Assembly: GCA_049697115.1 (NCBI GenBank)
Contig: JBAVVD010000029.1
Location: 1 to 64,000 of the forward strand
Reading direction: 5' to 3'
Source of the DNA: JBAVVD01 sp049697115
Lineage (GTDB): Bacteria > Acidobacteriota > Aminicenantia > Aminicenantales > UBA4085
Length of the DNA: 64,000 nucleotides
Under the pieces are notes generated by a model that was not told the origin of the DNA, ran no database searches, and saw only the letters and a program-made list of their open reading frames with translations. A program made the position numbers and the translations under genes. Below are positions 1 to 7,634 of this stretch, piece by piece; position 1 is the stretch's first letter; the number at the start of each line of letters is the position of its first letter.

Positions 1-4
1 GATA

Positions 5-84
5 GCCTTGGAGAGTTCCTGTGTATTCGAAGACCTAGGGGGGTGGGTGGGTTTGGTCAAGAATACACAGGAACTCTCCAAGGC
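5..84. repeat. 24-bp perfect inverted repeat with G-rich loop
   Basis: Positions 5-28 and 61-84 are exact reverse complements (24 bp). The 32-nt spacer contains a run of G tracts at 38-51 (GGGGGGTGGGTGGG). There is no T tract after the stem, so it is not a typical intrinsic terminator. It may be a structured RNA, a small mobile repeat or the end of an element cut by the window edge. I cannot assign a family. Confidence 0.75.
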
Positions 85-127
85 CTCATTTGAATTTCTA
101 TCGGCAAACTTTGGCAATTTTGGGTGA

Positions 128-156
128 TTGACACTCTTTTTAGACAATGCTATATT
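128..156 (+). promoter_or_regulatory. sigma70-type promoter for citrate synthase
   Basis: TTGACA (128-133) and TATATT (151-156) are separated by exactly 17 bp. The predicted transcription start is near 163, giving a leader of about 50 nt. A strong Shine-Dalgarno (AGGAGG, 201-206) precedes the ATG at 215. Confidence 0.8.
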
Positions 157-214
157 CATTACTCACGAAAAATAATATGAAGGGATTTTTTTAAGCTAAA
201 AGGAGGTTAGCTAA

Positions 215-1528
215 ATGGCTTCATTAAAAGAGAAATTCGCTGAGAAAATGGTCCCCATGCGCGAAAAAGTGCAAAAATTCATTAAAGAGCAAGGGGAAAC
301 AAAAATTTCTGACGTCACGGTTGCCCAAGCGTACGGCGGAATGCGTGGAGTGAAGTGCATGGTCTGGGAGACATCCGCTCTAGACCCGATGGAAGGAATC
401 CGTTTCCGCGGCTTCACCATTCCCGAACTTAGGCAAAAGCTCCCTAAAGCACCCGGCGGTGAAGAGCCTCTTCCTGAAGGAATTTTCTATCTCCTCCTTA
501 CCGGCGACCTCCCTACTGACGCCGATGTCAAAGCCATCACCGCTGAATGGCAGAAGAGAAGCGAACTTCCCAAATACCTGGTCGATGTGCTCAAGGCCAT
601 CCCCAATGATGTCCATCCTATGAGCCAGTTCTCCCTCGGCATTCTCACTCTTCAGAAAGACTCTGTCTTTGCGGAAAAATACAGACAGGGAATGAGCAAA
701 ATGGAGTACTGGGACCCGATGTTTGAGGATGTGATGAACCTCCTGGCCAAGCTGCCGTTGATTGCTGCTTATATTTATCGCAAGAGCTACAAAAACAACA
801 ATCACATCCCGGCCGATTCTAAACTCGATTGGGGCGGAAACCTGGCCCATATGGTCGGGATTGAGAAAGAGGCCTTTAAAGAACTCATGCGCCTCTATCT
901 TGTCATCCACAGCGACCATGAAGGCGGCAACGTCTCTGCGCACACCTGCCACCTTGTCGGCTCGGCTCTTTCCGATGCCTACTACTCGCTTTCGGCGGCC
1001 ATGAACGGTCTGGCCGGACCACTTCACGGCCTGGCCAACCAGGAAGTCCTCCGCTGGATCATGAACCTCATGAAAGACCTGGGCGGCGTCCCCACGAAAG
1101 ATCAGCTTGTCAAATACATCTGGGACACGCTCAATGCGGGAAAGGTTATCCCCGGCTATGGGCATGCCGTACTCCGCAAAACTGATCCCAGATACGTTGC
1201 TCAGAGAGAATTCGCCCTCAAGCATCTGCCCGAGGATGAAATCTTCAAGGTGGTCAGCATGGTCTATGAAGTCACTCCGGACATCCTCACCCAGCACGGC
1301 AAGACCAAGAATCCCTGGCCCAATGTGGACGCCCACTCCGGCTGCCTGCTCTATCATTACGGCGTTACAGAGTATGACTTCTACACCGTCTTCTTCGGAG
1401 CATCCCGTGCCATTGGTGTCCTTGCCCAATTGATCTGGAGCCGAGCTCTCGGCCTCCCCATCGAAAGGCCGAAGAGTGTGACCACCAACTGGATCGAGCA
1501 GCAGTTACAGCAGGTCCCTGCAAAATAA
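215..1528 (+). CDS. gltA: Citrate synthase, mitochondrial-like type
   Basis: This 437-residue protein should condense oxaloacetate and acetyl-CoA to citrate in the cytoplasm, as the entry step of the TCA cycle. The three catalytic residues are visible: His near 271 in GPLHGLA, His near 316 in PGYGHAVLRKTDPRY and Asp near 371 in NVDAHSG. The wording of these motifs and the C-terminal LIWSRALGLPIERPKS block match the eukaryotic/mitochondrial-like branch of citrate synthases rather than the short bacterial type. The ATG is chosen because AGGAGG lies 8 nt upstream. The gene is monocistronic, with its own promoter and a stem-loop after the stop. Confidence 0.95.
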   Translation: MASLKEKFAEKMVPMREKVQKFIKEQGETKISDVTVAQAYGGMRGVKCMVWETSALDPMEGIRFRGFTIPELRQKLPKAPGGEEPLPEGIFYLLLTGDLPTDADVKAITAEWQKRSELPKYLVDVLKAIPNDVHPMSQFSLGILTLQKDSVFAEKYRQGMSKMEYWDPMFEDVMNLLAKLPLIAAYIYRKSYKNNNHIPADSKLDWGGNLAHMVGIEKEAFKELMRLYLVIHSDHEGGNVSAHTCHLVGSALSDAYYSLSAAMNGLAGPLHGLANQEVLRWIMNLMKDLGGVPTKDQLVKYIWDTLNAGKVIPGYGHAVLRKTDPRYVAQREFALKHLPEDEIFKVVSMVYEVTPDILTQHGKTKNPWPNVDAHSGCLLYHYGVTEYDFYTVFFGASRAIGVLAQLIWSRALGLPIERPKSVTTNWIEQQLQQVPAK

Positions 1529-1561
1529 TAAAGAGTCAATAAAAAGCATAAACCAGGAAAG

Positions 1562-1598
1562 AAGGGACGGTTCTTATTGAAAGAAAGAGCCGTCCCTT
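1562..1598. terminator. Bidirectional terminator-like hairpin
   Basis: AAGGGACGG (1562-1570) pairs with CCGTCCCTT (1590-1598). The stem extends inward through TTCTT/AAGAG to about 14 bp. It lies between two convergent genes and would serve both. The T run is only moderate, and the GGGACGGTTC wording resembles dispersed REP-like repeats, so it could be an element of that kind. Confidence 0.6.
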
Positions 1599-1663
1599 TC
1601 CATTCAATTGTCGGCTGAGAATGAGGCGGGGGAGGACCGCAGGCAGGAATTCGTTCGTTTGTC

Positions 1664-2236
1664 CTATAAGCCGAAGCGAAATCCGACGCCTCCGAGATAC
1701 CTGAATCCGCTGAGGTCCACTTTCTCCTCATACGGCTTGACTGTCAGAGGAATGTATTTGATCTCAATCGCCATATAGAAACTCTTTATCGGATAAATCT
1801 TGAATCCTCCGGCCACGGCCAGAGCTCCCTGGGAATGATCCACTTTGTAATCCTGGACATAAGGATTTTCAATTGTCTGCTTATAGGAAAAATATCCGAA
1901 TCCGGCTTTAAGATAGGGACAGAAATTATTGAAATCGAACTCATAGCTCAGAAAAACTTCTGGCCCAACCACTTTGAGTGAACTGGATTCATAGTAAAGG
2001 CCGATTTTACCAGTTAAGGAATATCCTCCTTCATAGCCCGCTCCGATGATGAGGCCCTTCCAGATTTTGACGGACGCAAAAGGAAAATAAACAGTCCCCT
2101 CACCGTAAATGGATCGAATCTTGGAATTATTGATCCCTCTGAAGCCGTATAAAATGCCGAAGCTGAAATCCATGGCCGATGCGCCGACCGACAGAATCAA
2201 GAAAAGAGCGACCGCCGCAAATATCTTTTTCGCCAT
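1664..2236 (-). CDS. Secreted outer-membrane beta-barrel-like protein
   Basis: I recognise no specific family. From the ATG at 2236 (GAGGAG 5 nt upstream) the 190-residue protein begins MAKKIFAAVALF and has a hydrophobic signal peptide with a probable cut after VGASA. The mature part alternates polar and hydrophobic residues, is rich in Gly, Tyr and Phe, and ends in GGVGFRFGL. That pattern is typical of small 8-stranded outer-membrane barrels (OmpW/OmpA-beta-like). An in-frame ATG 10 codons upstream lacks a good ribosome site. It is transcribed toward citrate synthase and stands alone. The role is unknown. Confidence 0.65.
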   Translation of the reverse strand: MAKKIFAAVALFLILSVGASAMDFSFGILYGFRGINNSKIRSIYGEGTVYFPFASVKIWKGLIIGAGYEGGYSLTGKIGLYYESSSLKVVGPEVFLSYEFDFNNFCPYLKAGFGYFSYKQTIENPYVQDYKVDHSQGALAVAGGFKIYPIKSFYMAIEIKYIPLTVKPYEEKVDLSGFRYLGGVGFRFGL

Positions 2237-2570
2237 AACACTCCTCGCTATCCCGTCTCCTTCCATGAAAGGATTATGTAGAATAATAAAAAGCTCTTGT
2301 CAAATTTATTTTCAATCAGGGTCGCATCTCCATTTCTGTGATGGGGGCGATCGTCGAGGGAGGGGGACACGGCGGAGGGGCTCCCCGCCCGCCCGGAGCC
2401 TCACGGCCTTTCGATCATTCCTTATCTTGCATTCTCCAGGAGCGGAGAAGAGGACGGACGGGGAGGAGCCGTGACAGGACCCGATTCCAAATCTGAGTCA
2501 TCATAGAAGATGCGTTCCCTGATCTCTGGCCAGTTGAATTTTACAGGCTGTTATTCTAAAATCATCTGGG
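2237..2570. other. Intergenic region with murA promoter at its end
   Basis: This 334-bp gap between divergent genes has no convincing coding sequence. The middle (2340-2480) is markedly G+C-rich with a weak GGCTCC/GGAGCC stem. The only clear signal is the murA promoter at 2534-2562. Confidence 0.6.
2534..2562 (+). promoter_or_regulatory. Promoter giving a probably leaderless murA mRNA
   Basis: TTGAAT (2534-2539) and TAAAAT (2557-2562) are 17 bp apart. The murA ATG starts only 8 nt after the -10 box, so transcription should begin at or next to the start codon. No Shine-Dalgarno is present. Confidence 0.65.
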
Positions 2571-3839
2571 ATGGAAAAAATAAAGATTTACGGGGACCAT
2601 AACCTCAAGCTCAAGGGGAAGGTTAAAATCAGCGGCTCCAAAAACGCCGTCCTTCCGGCCATGGCGGCCTCCCTGCTCACTGAAGAAAAGGTCCGCCTGA
2701 AGAATATCCCTCTTGTAAAGGACGTCTATTCCATGCTCACCCTCATGAAAGGGCTGGGTGCCGACTCCCACCCCAAGAAAAATTCGATTTCCATTCAGGT
2801 GAAAAAAATTCTCTCCGCCGAGGCTTCTTATGAGCTTGTCCGGCTCATGAGAGCTTCCATTCTGGTCCTTGGACCGCTTCTAGCCCGCTACGGGAAGGCC
2901 ATTGTAGCCCTCCCCGGAGGATGTGCCATCGGATCCCGGCCCATTGACCTCCACATCAACGGCCTTCAGAAACTCGGCGCATCCATCTCTCTTGAACACG
3001 GGTATATCAAGGCGAAGGCCGACAGGCTCCAGGGGACGGAAATTCAATTTGAAAAAAAGACCGTAGGAGGCACTGAGAACCTGGTCATGGCGGCTTCGCT
3101 CGCCCGCGGTGAAACCATCCTTAAAAATTGCGCCCAGGAACCCGAGGTTTCCAATCTCTGCCAACTACTGGTCAAAATGGGAGCAAATATTGACGGGATC
3201 GGCAAAGAAAAAATCCGCATTCGGGGCGTCAAAGAACTGGGCGGGGCCGTCCATGAAATCATTCCTGACCGGATTGAAGCCGGGACTTTTCTCGTGGCCG
3301 GCGCCTTGACCCAAGGAGAGATTGTTCTCACGGATATCGAGTCCGGCCATCTGACAACCATCATTGAGAAATTGAGATACTCCGGGGCTCAAATCGAAAA
3401 GATCAAAGATCATTCTCTGTGGGTGAAAGGGAGCACGGAAATCAAGCCCCAGGATATCACCACGTCTCCTTATCCTGGCTTTCCCACCGATATGCAGGCC
3501 CAGTTTCTGGTCCTCATGACTCAAGCTTCGGGAACCTCCTTCATCACCGAAACTATTTTCGACCGGCGTTTCTCTCACGTCAATGAGCTCCTCCGCCTCG
3601 GCGCCTTTATAGAAGTTTCGGGCGACAAAGCGATCGTGAAAGGGAAAACGCCTCTCTCCGGAGCTGAAGTGATCGCCACAGACCTGAGGGCGTCCGCCTC
3701 TCTAATCCTGGCCGGGCTGATCGCCAGCGGTGAAACAATCATCAATGAAGTCGAACATATTGACCGCGGTTATGAGGCCATTGAGGAGAAATTGAAAACG
3801 CTGGGTGCCCGCATTGAAAGAATAAAAACATCCCGTTAG
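2571..3839 (+). CDS. murA: UDP-N-acetylglucosamine 1-carboxyvinyltransferase
   Basis: MurA transfers enolpyruvate from PEP to UDP-GlcNAc, the first committed step of peptidoglycan synthesis, in the cytoplasm. The 422-residue length is standard. GSKNAVLPAMAASLL near the N-terminus and TVGGTENLVMAASLA are family signatures. Cys118 in PGGCAIGSRPIDLHI is the active-site cysteine, so the enzyme should be of the fosfomycin-sensitive type. FDRRFSHVNELLRLGA is the C-terminal domain signature. The ATG lies just after a -10 box with no ribosome site, suggesting leaderless expression. A HIT-protein gene follows 14 nt downstream and is probably cotranscribed. Confidence 0.95.
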   Translation: MEKIKIYGDHNLKLKGKVKISGSKNAVLPAMAASLLTEEKVRLKNIPLVKDVYSMLTLMKGLGADSHPKKNSISIQVKKILSAEASYELVRLMRASILVLGPLLARYGKAIVALPGGCAIGSRPIDLHINGLQKLGASISLEHGYIKAKADRLQGTEIQFEKKTVGGTENLVMAASLARGETILKNCAQEPEVSNLCQLLVKMGANIDGIGKEKIRIRGVKELGGAVHEIIPDRIEAGTFLVAGALTQGEIVLTDIESGHLTTIIEKLRYSGAQIEKIKDHSLWVKGSTEIKPQDITTSPYPGFPTDMQAQFLVLMTQASGTSFITETIFDRRFSHVNELLRLGAFIEVSGDKAIVKGKTPLSGAEVIATDLRASASLILAGLIASGETIINEVEHIDRGYEAIEEKLKTLGARIERIKTSR

Positions 3840-3853
3840 AAAAAGAGGAAAAA

Positions 3854-4198
3854 ATGGAAGACTGTATTTTCTGCCGAATCATCCAGAAAAAAATTCCTGC
3901 CTCAATCGTGTTCGAGGATGAGGAAATTCTGGCTTTTGAGGATATCCATCCCAAAGCCCCTGTCCATACACTCGTCATCCCCAAAGAGCATTACGCTTCA
4001 TTGAACGAGATTCCTGAAGAAAAAAAAGATGTCCTGGCCGCCATCCTCCTCCGCATGCACCAAATCGCCCGGGACAAAGGAATCGACAGGTCCGGTTACC
4101 GGATTGTCCTAAACACAGCCAAAGACTCCGGCCAAGATGTCTTCCATATCCATTTTCATCTTCTTGGAGGAAGGAAGATGTCCTGGCCTCCGGGATGA
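3854..4198 (+). CDS. HIT family nucleotide-binding protein (HINT-like)
   Basis: This 114-residue histidine-triad protein probably hydrolyses purine nucleoside phosphoramidates, the usual activity of the HINT branch. DCIFCRII at the N-terminus carries the zinc-site cysteines found in many bacterial members. The catalytic triad motif is QDVFHIHFHLLGGR near residues 96-110. The length is typical. It sits in the same direction 14 nt after murA, with an AGAGG ribosome site. The physiological substrate cannot be told from sequence. Confidence 0.9.
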   Translation: MEDCIFCRIIQKKIPASIVFEDEEILAFEDIHPKAPVHTLVIPKEHYASLNEIPEEKKDVLAAILLRMHQIARDKGIDRSGYRIVLNTAKDSGQDVFHIHFHLLGGRKMSWPPG

Positions 4199-4247
4199 TT
4201 CATCCGATCTTTATGATTTCCCTTTCCATGAAAAGGAGACCACGGAA

Positions 4248-4283
4248 ATGAAAATTCACATTCCCCAAAAAGGAGGATCATGA
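4248..4283 (+). CDS. Possible 11-residue upstream ORF coupled to the next gene
   Basis: ATG at 4248 follows a good AGGAG (9 nt away) and encodes MKIHIPQKGGS. Its TGA overlaps the ATG of the metallo-hydrolase gene in an ATGA junction (4280-4283). Its last codons contain the ribosome site of that gene. The arrangement suggests translational coupling or a short regulatory peptide, but it could be fortuitous. Confidence 0.35.
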   Translation: MKIHIPQKGGS

Positions 4284-4939
4284 TGCTTAAAGTGACCTGG
4301 CTAGGACATTCGGCGGTCAAAATTCAAGGTTCAAGAACCGTCATTATTGACCCTTTCCTCACCGGAAATCCCGCCGCCACAACCTCACCTGAAAAAATCA
4401 CCGCGGCCGACATCATCATCGTCACCCATCATCACAGCGATCATCTCGGGGACGCCTTTGCCATCGCCAAAAAAACCGGGGCCACATTTTTCGGCATCCA
4501 TGAAATTGCCGTCGAAGCGCAGTCCCAAGGGATCACGGCAGAGGGGATGAATATCGGGGGCACCGTCGAAGCCAAAGGAGTAAAGGTTCACATGGTGCAG
4601 GCTCTTCATTCGGCGGAAAAAGGAACCGCGGCGGGCGTTGTCGTTGAAATGGACGGCCGGCGGATCTACCATGCCGGCGATACGGGTTTGACTCTGGACA
4701 TGAAAATCATCGGCGAATTTTTCCATCCGGACCTGAGTTTCATTCCCATTGGCGACAGATACACAATGGGAATCCCCTCGGCCGTAAAAGCCGTGGAATT
4801 TGTCCAGACCAAAAAGGTGATTCCTATTCATTACGGCACCTTTCCCGCTGTCAGTGTCGATCCCGAAGAATTTAAAAAAAGAGTGGGCTCTCTGGCCGAA
4901 GTCATCGTCCTGAAGCCGGGTGAATCTTATACTCTTTAA
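4280..4939 (+). CDS. UPF0173 family metal-dependent hydrolase
   Basis: This 219-residue protein has the metallo-beta-lactamase fold of the UPF0173 family (YtkL-like). LTWLGHS-type opening (VTWLGHSAVKI), the metal motif THHHSDHLGD near residues 50-59, HAGDTGL near 133 and the late PIHYGTFP near 178 supply the expected His/Asp metal ligands. Members are cytoplasmic and their substrate is not established. Two adjacent ATGs are possible (4280 and 4283). The first overlaps the stop of a mini-ORF, the second has better spacing from GGAGG. Confidence 0.88.
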   Translation: MMLKVTWLGHSAVKIQGSRTVIIDPFLTGNPAATTSPEKITAADIIIVTHHHSDHLGDAFAIAKKTGATFFGIHEIAVEAQSQGITAEGMNIGGTVEAKGVKVHMVQALHSAEKGTAAGVVVEMDGRRIYHAGDTGLTLDMKIIGEFFHPDLSFIPIGDRYTMGIPSAVKAVEFVQTKKVIPIHYGTFPAVSVDPEEFKKRVGSLAEVIVLKPGESYTL

Positions 4940-5034
4940 AGACTGATCTAAGCGCATTCATTGATGTGACGTGTGGATCACCGAGGTGAGTCGAGTGGCG
5001 CAGTAATGCCCATCACTTTTTTTGAAGAGGGAAA

Positions 5035-5514
5035 ATGGCATACCTGATTGACGGAAACAATCTCCTGGGCTTCTCCTTTTCCACTGGCTTCAAGGATCCT
5101 CAAAATAAAAGCGCACTTCTCCGAAAAATCCAGATATTTCAAAAAATTAAAAAGGTCAGGATTATCCTTGTCTTTGACGGCGCCGCACCACCTATCTCAA
5201 TCCAGGAAAAAGCTCCCAACAAAAAATTCGATGTGCTTTATCCTCCACAGGGCCAGAGCGCTGATTCCCTCATTAAGGAAATACTCTCCGGACAAAAGGA
5301 TCTGAAAAAATTTTTTGTGGTAAGCTCAGACCGCGAAATTAAACACTTTGCCCGGCTGAGAGGGGCAAAGGCGATAAGCTGCAAAGACTTCAACACGGAA
5401 CTTAAAAAAGCCCTCAAGGAAAACCGTGAAGCTCGAGAGATGAAAAAGAATATCCCATTTCCAACTTCCCTTGAGGTCAATCTCTGGCTGGACGTTTTTA
5501 AGGACAAAAAATGA
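5035..5514 (+). CDS. NYN domain protein, YacP-like putative RNA nuclease
   Basis: This 159-residue protein begins MAYLIDGNNLLGFSF, the signature of PIN-like NYN (YacP) domains. Acidic residues recur at the expected sites: Asp in LIDGNN, Asp in LVFDGAA and Asp in VVSSDREI. These would form a metal-dependent RNase centre. Bacterial YacP-type proteins are linked to RNA processing. The gene ends in an ATGA overlap with the next gene, so the two are cotranscribed. The target RNA is unknown. Confidence 0.75.
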   Translation: MAYLIDGNNLLGFSFSTGFKDPQNKSALLRKIQIFQKIKKVRIILVFDGAAPPISIQEKAPNKKFDVLYPPQGQSADSLIKEILSGQKDLKKFFVVSSDREIKHFARLRGAKAISCKDFNTELKKALKENREAREMKKNIPFPTSLEVNLWLDVFKDKK

Positions 5515-6377
5515 AAAAGATTTCCATAATCGGAACCGGAAGGCTCGGGACATCTCTGGGCGCCGCCCTCTCTCAAAAAGGCTACTCCATCAAAGCCCTT
5601 TCCGACCGGATCCGGGCATCCGCACAAGAAAGCCAGAAAATCATCGGGGCAGGGAAAGCCCTCACCGATAATATACAGGCCGCCAGAGAAGGACAGATTC
5701 TTCTGCTCTGTGTCCCCGATGGGGAAATTCGAAAAGTCACAATCGAGCTGCAGCGTGCGGGGATGGAATGGAAGAAGAAAACCGTCTTTCACTGCAGCGG
5801 GCTTCTGACATCGAGGCTATTGATACCTCTGAAAGCCAAAGGAGCTTCGGTTGCCTCTCTTCATCCTGTCCAGTCAATCTCTCGGAAAAAGACTCCTTTG
5901 AGCCAATTCCAAGGGATTTATTTCGGAATTGAAGGGGATCCAAAGGCGCTTGCCACAGCCAAACAAATCATACGGGCCCTCGAAAGCCGCCCGCTCCTTA
6001 TCCGCGCCAAAGACAAGCCGCTCTACCATGCGGCCTGCACCATGGCCTCGAATCTGTTTGTCGTTCTCCTGGACATGGCCCGCACACTTCTCCAGCAGGC
6101 CGGCTTCACGGAAAACAAGGCATTGGCCGCCCTTCTCCCACTGGTTGAGGGAACTTTACACAATGTCAAACAATTTGACATCGACGCTTCACTGACGGGC
6201 CCGATTGTCCGCGGAGACAGAGATTCTGTCAAAGAGCATCTTCAGGTATTAAAAAGATATCCCCGCTTCTTAAAAACCTATTTACAGCTCGGAAGACACG
6301 CCCTCCAAATAGCCAACCGGAAGGGACTTTCGCCCGCCAAAATCAGGGCCTTGAGGAAACTGCTGGAAGAAAAATAA
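5511..6377 (+). CDS. Rossmann-fold DUF2520 domain protein
   Basis: This 288-residue protein starts with a nucleotide-binding motif, ISIIGTGRLGTSLGAAL. A C-terminal helical domain follows (residues about 150-285), as in the Rossmann-like plus DUF2520 architecture related to pyrroline-5-carboxylate and 6-phosphogluconate dehydrogenases. It probably binds NAD(P) and acts as an oxidoreductase of unknown substrate. The start overlaps the upstream NYN gene by 4 nt. Its 3' end overlaps the convergent murB gene by 35 nt. Confidence 0.8.
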   Translation: MKKISIIGTGRLGTSLGAALSQKGYSIKALSDRIRASAQESQKIIGAGKALTDNIQAAREGQILLLCVPDGEIRKVTIELQRAGMEWKKKTVFHCSGLLTSRLLIPLKAKGASVASLHPVQSISRKKTPLSQFQGIYFGIEGDPKALATAKQIIRALESRPLLIRAKDKPLYHAACTMASNLFVVLLDMARTLLQQAGFTENKALAALLPLVEGTLHNVKQFDIDASLTGPIVRGDRDSVKEHLQVLKRYPRFLKTYLQLGRHALQIANRKGLSPAKIRALRKLLEEK

Positions 6378-7290
6378 CCTCCTCTTCCAGTTCGATTCCA
6401 AACTGCTCTTTGACTCTCGATTTCAATTCTCTGGCCAGGCAGAGGATATCCTGAGTCGTGGCTCTGTCCTCGTTGATGAGGAAATTGCAGTGCTCTGGAT
6501 AGACAGCCGCGCCGCCGATTCTCAGGCCTTTGGCTCCAGCCTGCTCTAAAAGATAGCCAGCGGCAACTTTTGTCCCGTCTGGAAATACGGGATTCTTAAA
6601 AAAGCTCCCGGCGCAAGCCGTATCCGGGGGAGGATGTTTTTTTCTTCTCACTTCCAGATTTTCTGCCATCCGGGCTTTTACTTTCCCCCCGTCTCCATGC
6701 CGAAGGACAAAATTGACATTCAGAATGATTGTGTGCTTTTGACGGAGGGAAGAATGACGGTAGCCGAAAGCAAAATATTCATGAGCCACCTGTATTTCGC
6801 TCCCCCTCTCGTCCAAAAGGGAGGCAGCCCTCACAAAATTCCCGATGCTCTGGCCAAAAGCTCCGGCATTCCCAATTACGGCTCCGCCCACTGTGCCTGG
6901 AATCCCTGCCAGGAACTCAAAGCCTTCCAGGCCTTCCCCTGCGCAGAACTCGACGAGCTCAGCCAGAGATGTCCCGGAAAAAACCTCGACCTCTGAAGAG
7001 GAATGAATTTTTTGCATTCCCTTAACGCTGTTTTTAATGATGAGCCCGCGAAATCCATCGTCATCGAACAGGAGATTGCACCCGCTGCCAATGACACAAG
7101 TAGAACAAGAATATTCACGGGCCGCCTGAACCGCCGCCTTCAGGTCTTGGAGGGAAGAGGCATCAAAAAAAAAGTCGGCCGGGCCCCCGATACGAAAGCT
7201 GGAATATTCGTGGAGCCAGACGGACATCCGGAGAGGCTTTTTCACATGTTCCATGAAAAAAAGAGAAAAATCTTTCCTTCCGCAGACCAT
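6343..7290 (-). CDS. murB: UDP-N-acetylmuramate dehydrogenase
   Basis: MurB reduces UDP-GlcNAc-enolpyruvate to UDP-MurNAc with NADPH and FAD, the step after MurA. The 315-residue protein shows the FAD-binding opening SSFRIGGPADFF, GSGCNLLFDDDGFRG, and the GIPGTVGGAVIGNAGAFGQ block. CAGSFFKNP holds the catalytic Ser region and PEHCNFLIN the C-terminal motif. The ATG at 7290 lies 7 nt after a -10-like TAGAAT, so the mRNA is probably leaderless. A start at the internal Met13 (7254) lacks any signal. The gene is separated from murA by five genes on the other strand. Confidence 0.93.
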   Translation of the reverse strand: MVCGRKDFSLFFMEHVKKPLRMSVWLHEYSSFRIGGPADFFFDASSLQDLKAAVQAAREYSCSTCVIGSGCNLLFDDDGFRGLIIKNSVKGMQKIHSSSEVEVFSGTSLAELVEFCAGEGLEGFEFLAGIPGTVGGAVIGNAGAFGQSIGNFVRAASLLDERGSEIQVAHEYFAFGYRHSSLRQKHTIILNVNFVLRHGDGGKVKARMAENLEVRRKKHPPPDTACAGSFFKNPVFPDGTKVAAGYLLEQAGAKGLRIGGAAVYPEHCNFLINEDRATTQDILCLARELKSRVKEQFGIELEEEVIFLPAVSSRP

Positions 7291-7297
7291 CGATTGT

Positions 7298-7327
7298 ATT
7301 CTATAAAATGCCCCAAAAAATGTCCAA
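7298..7327 (-). promoter_or_regulatory. Promoter for murB, probably leaderless
   Basis: On the minus strand TTGGAC (7327-7322) and TAGAAT (7303-7298) are 18 bp apart. The ATG begins after a 7-nt gap, so transcription should start at the initiation codon. Confidence 0.6.
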
Positions 7328-7506
7328 GTGATTTTCTCTCCTTTCTCCCATCAACTATCCTCTCTGACTTGAAGAAAGTTCCTGTTGAGAAAATATCTTC
7401 GGATTTCTTTCACAAGAGGCGGATTCAGGAAAAATATGGCATCCATTTTGCATAAGAATAACCGTGGAGCATTCATGAATCGCCGACGCTTGAGTGGACA
7501 TGGAGG

Positions 7507-7530
7507 AAATCGGGGACGCGTCGCCGATTT
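7507..7530. repeat. Near-perfect 24-bp palindrome
   Basis: AAATCGGGGACGCGTCGCCGATTT reads the same on both strands except for one central mismatch pair, and the core GACGCGTC is a perfect palindrome. It lies in the non-coding gap upstream of the TPR gene. It may be a REP-like element or a protein-binding site. The rest of 7291-7578 holds no gene I can support. Confidence 0.5.
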
Positions 7531-7578
7531 TCTGTCCTCGCAATCGGAACAGTATTATGAGGTCAGGCTGCCATTCTA

Positions 7579-7607
7579 TTGACATTTTAAAAAAGCTGCG
7601 CTATTAT
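7579..7607 (+). promoter_or_regulatory. Strong sigma70-type promoter for the TPR gene
   Basis: TTGACA (7579-7584), a 17-bp spacer and TATTAT (7602-7607). The predicted start is near 7614. This rules out initiation codons upstream of it and supports the ATG at 7635. Confidence 0.8.
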
Positions 7608-7634
7608 GCTCCAGATTCTGAAAAGAGGTATCAA

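Noticed and set aside
380..1429. Long open frame on the minus strand opposite citrate synthase (about 349 codons).
   Set aside because: It mirrors a well-conserved gene, has no ribosome site and encodes no recognisable motif; codon bias of the + strand gene explains it.
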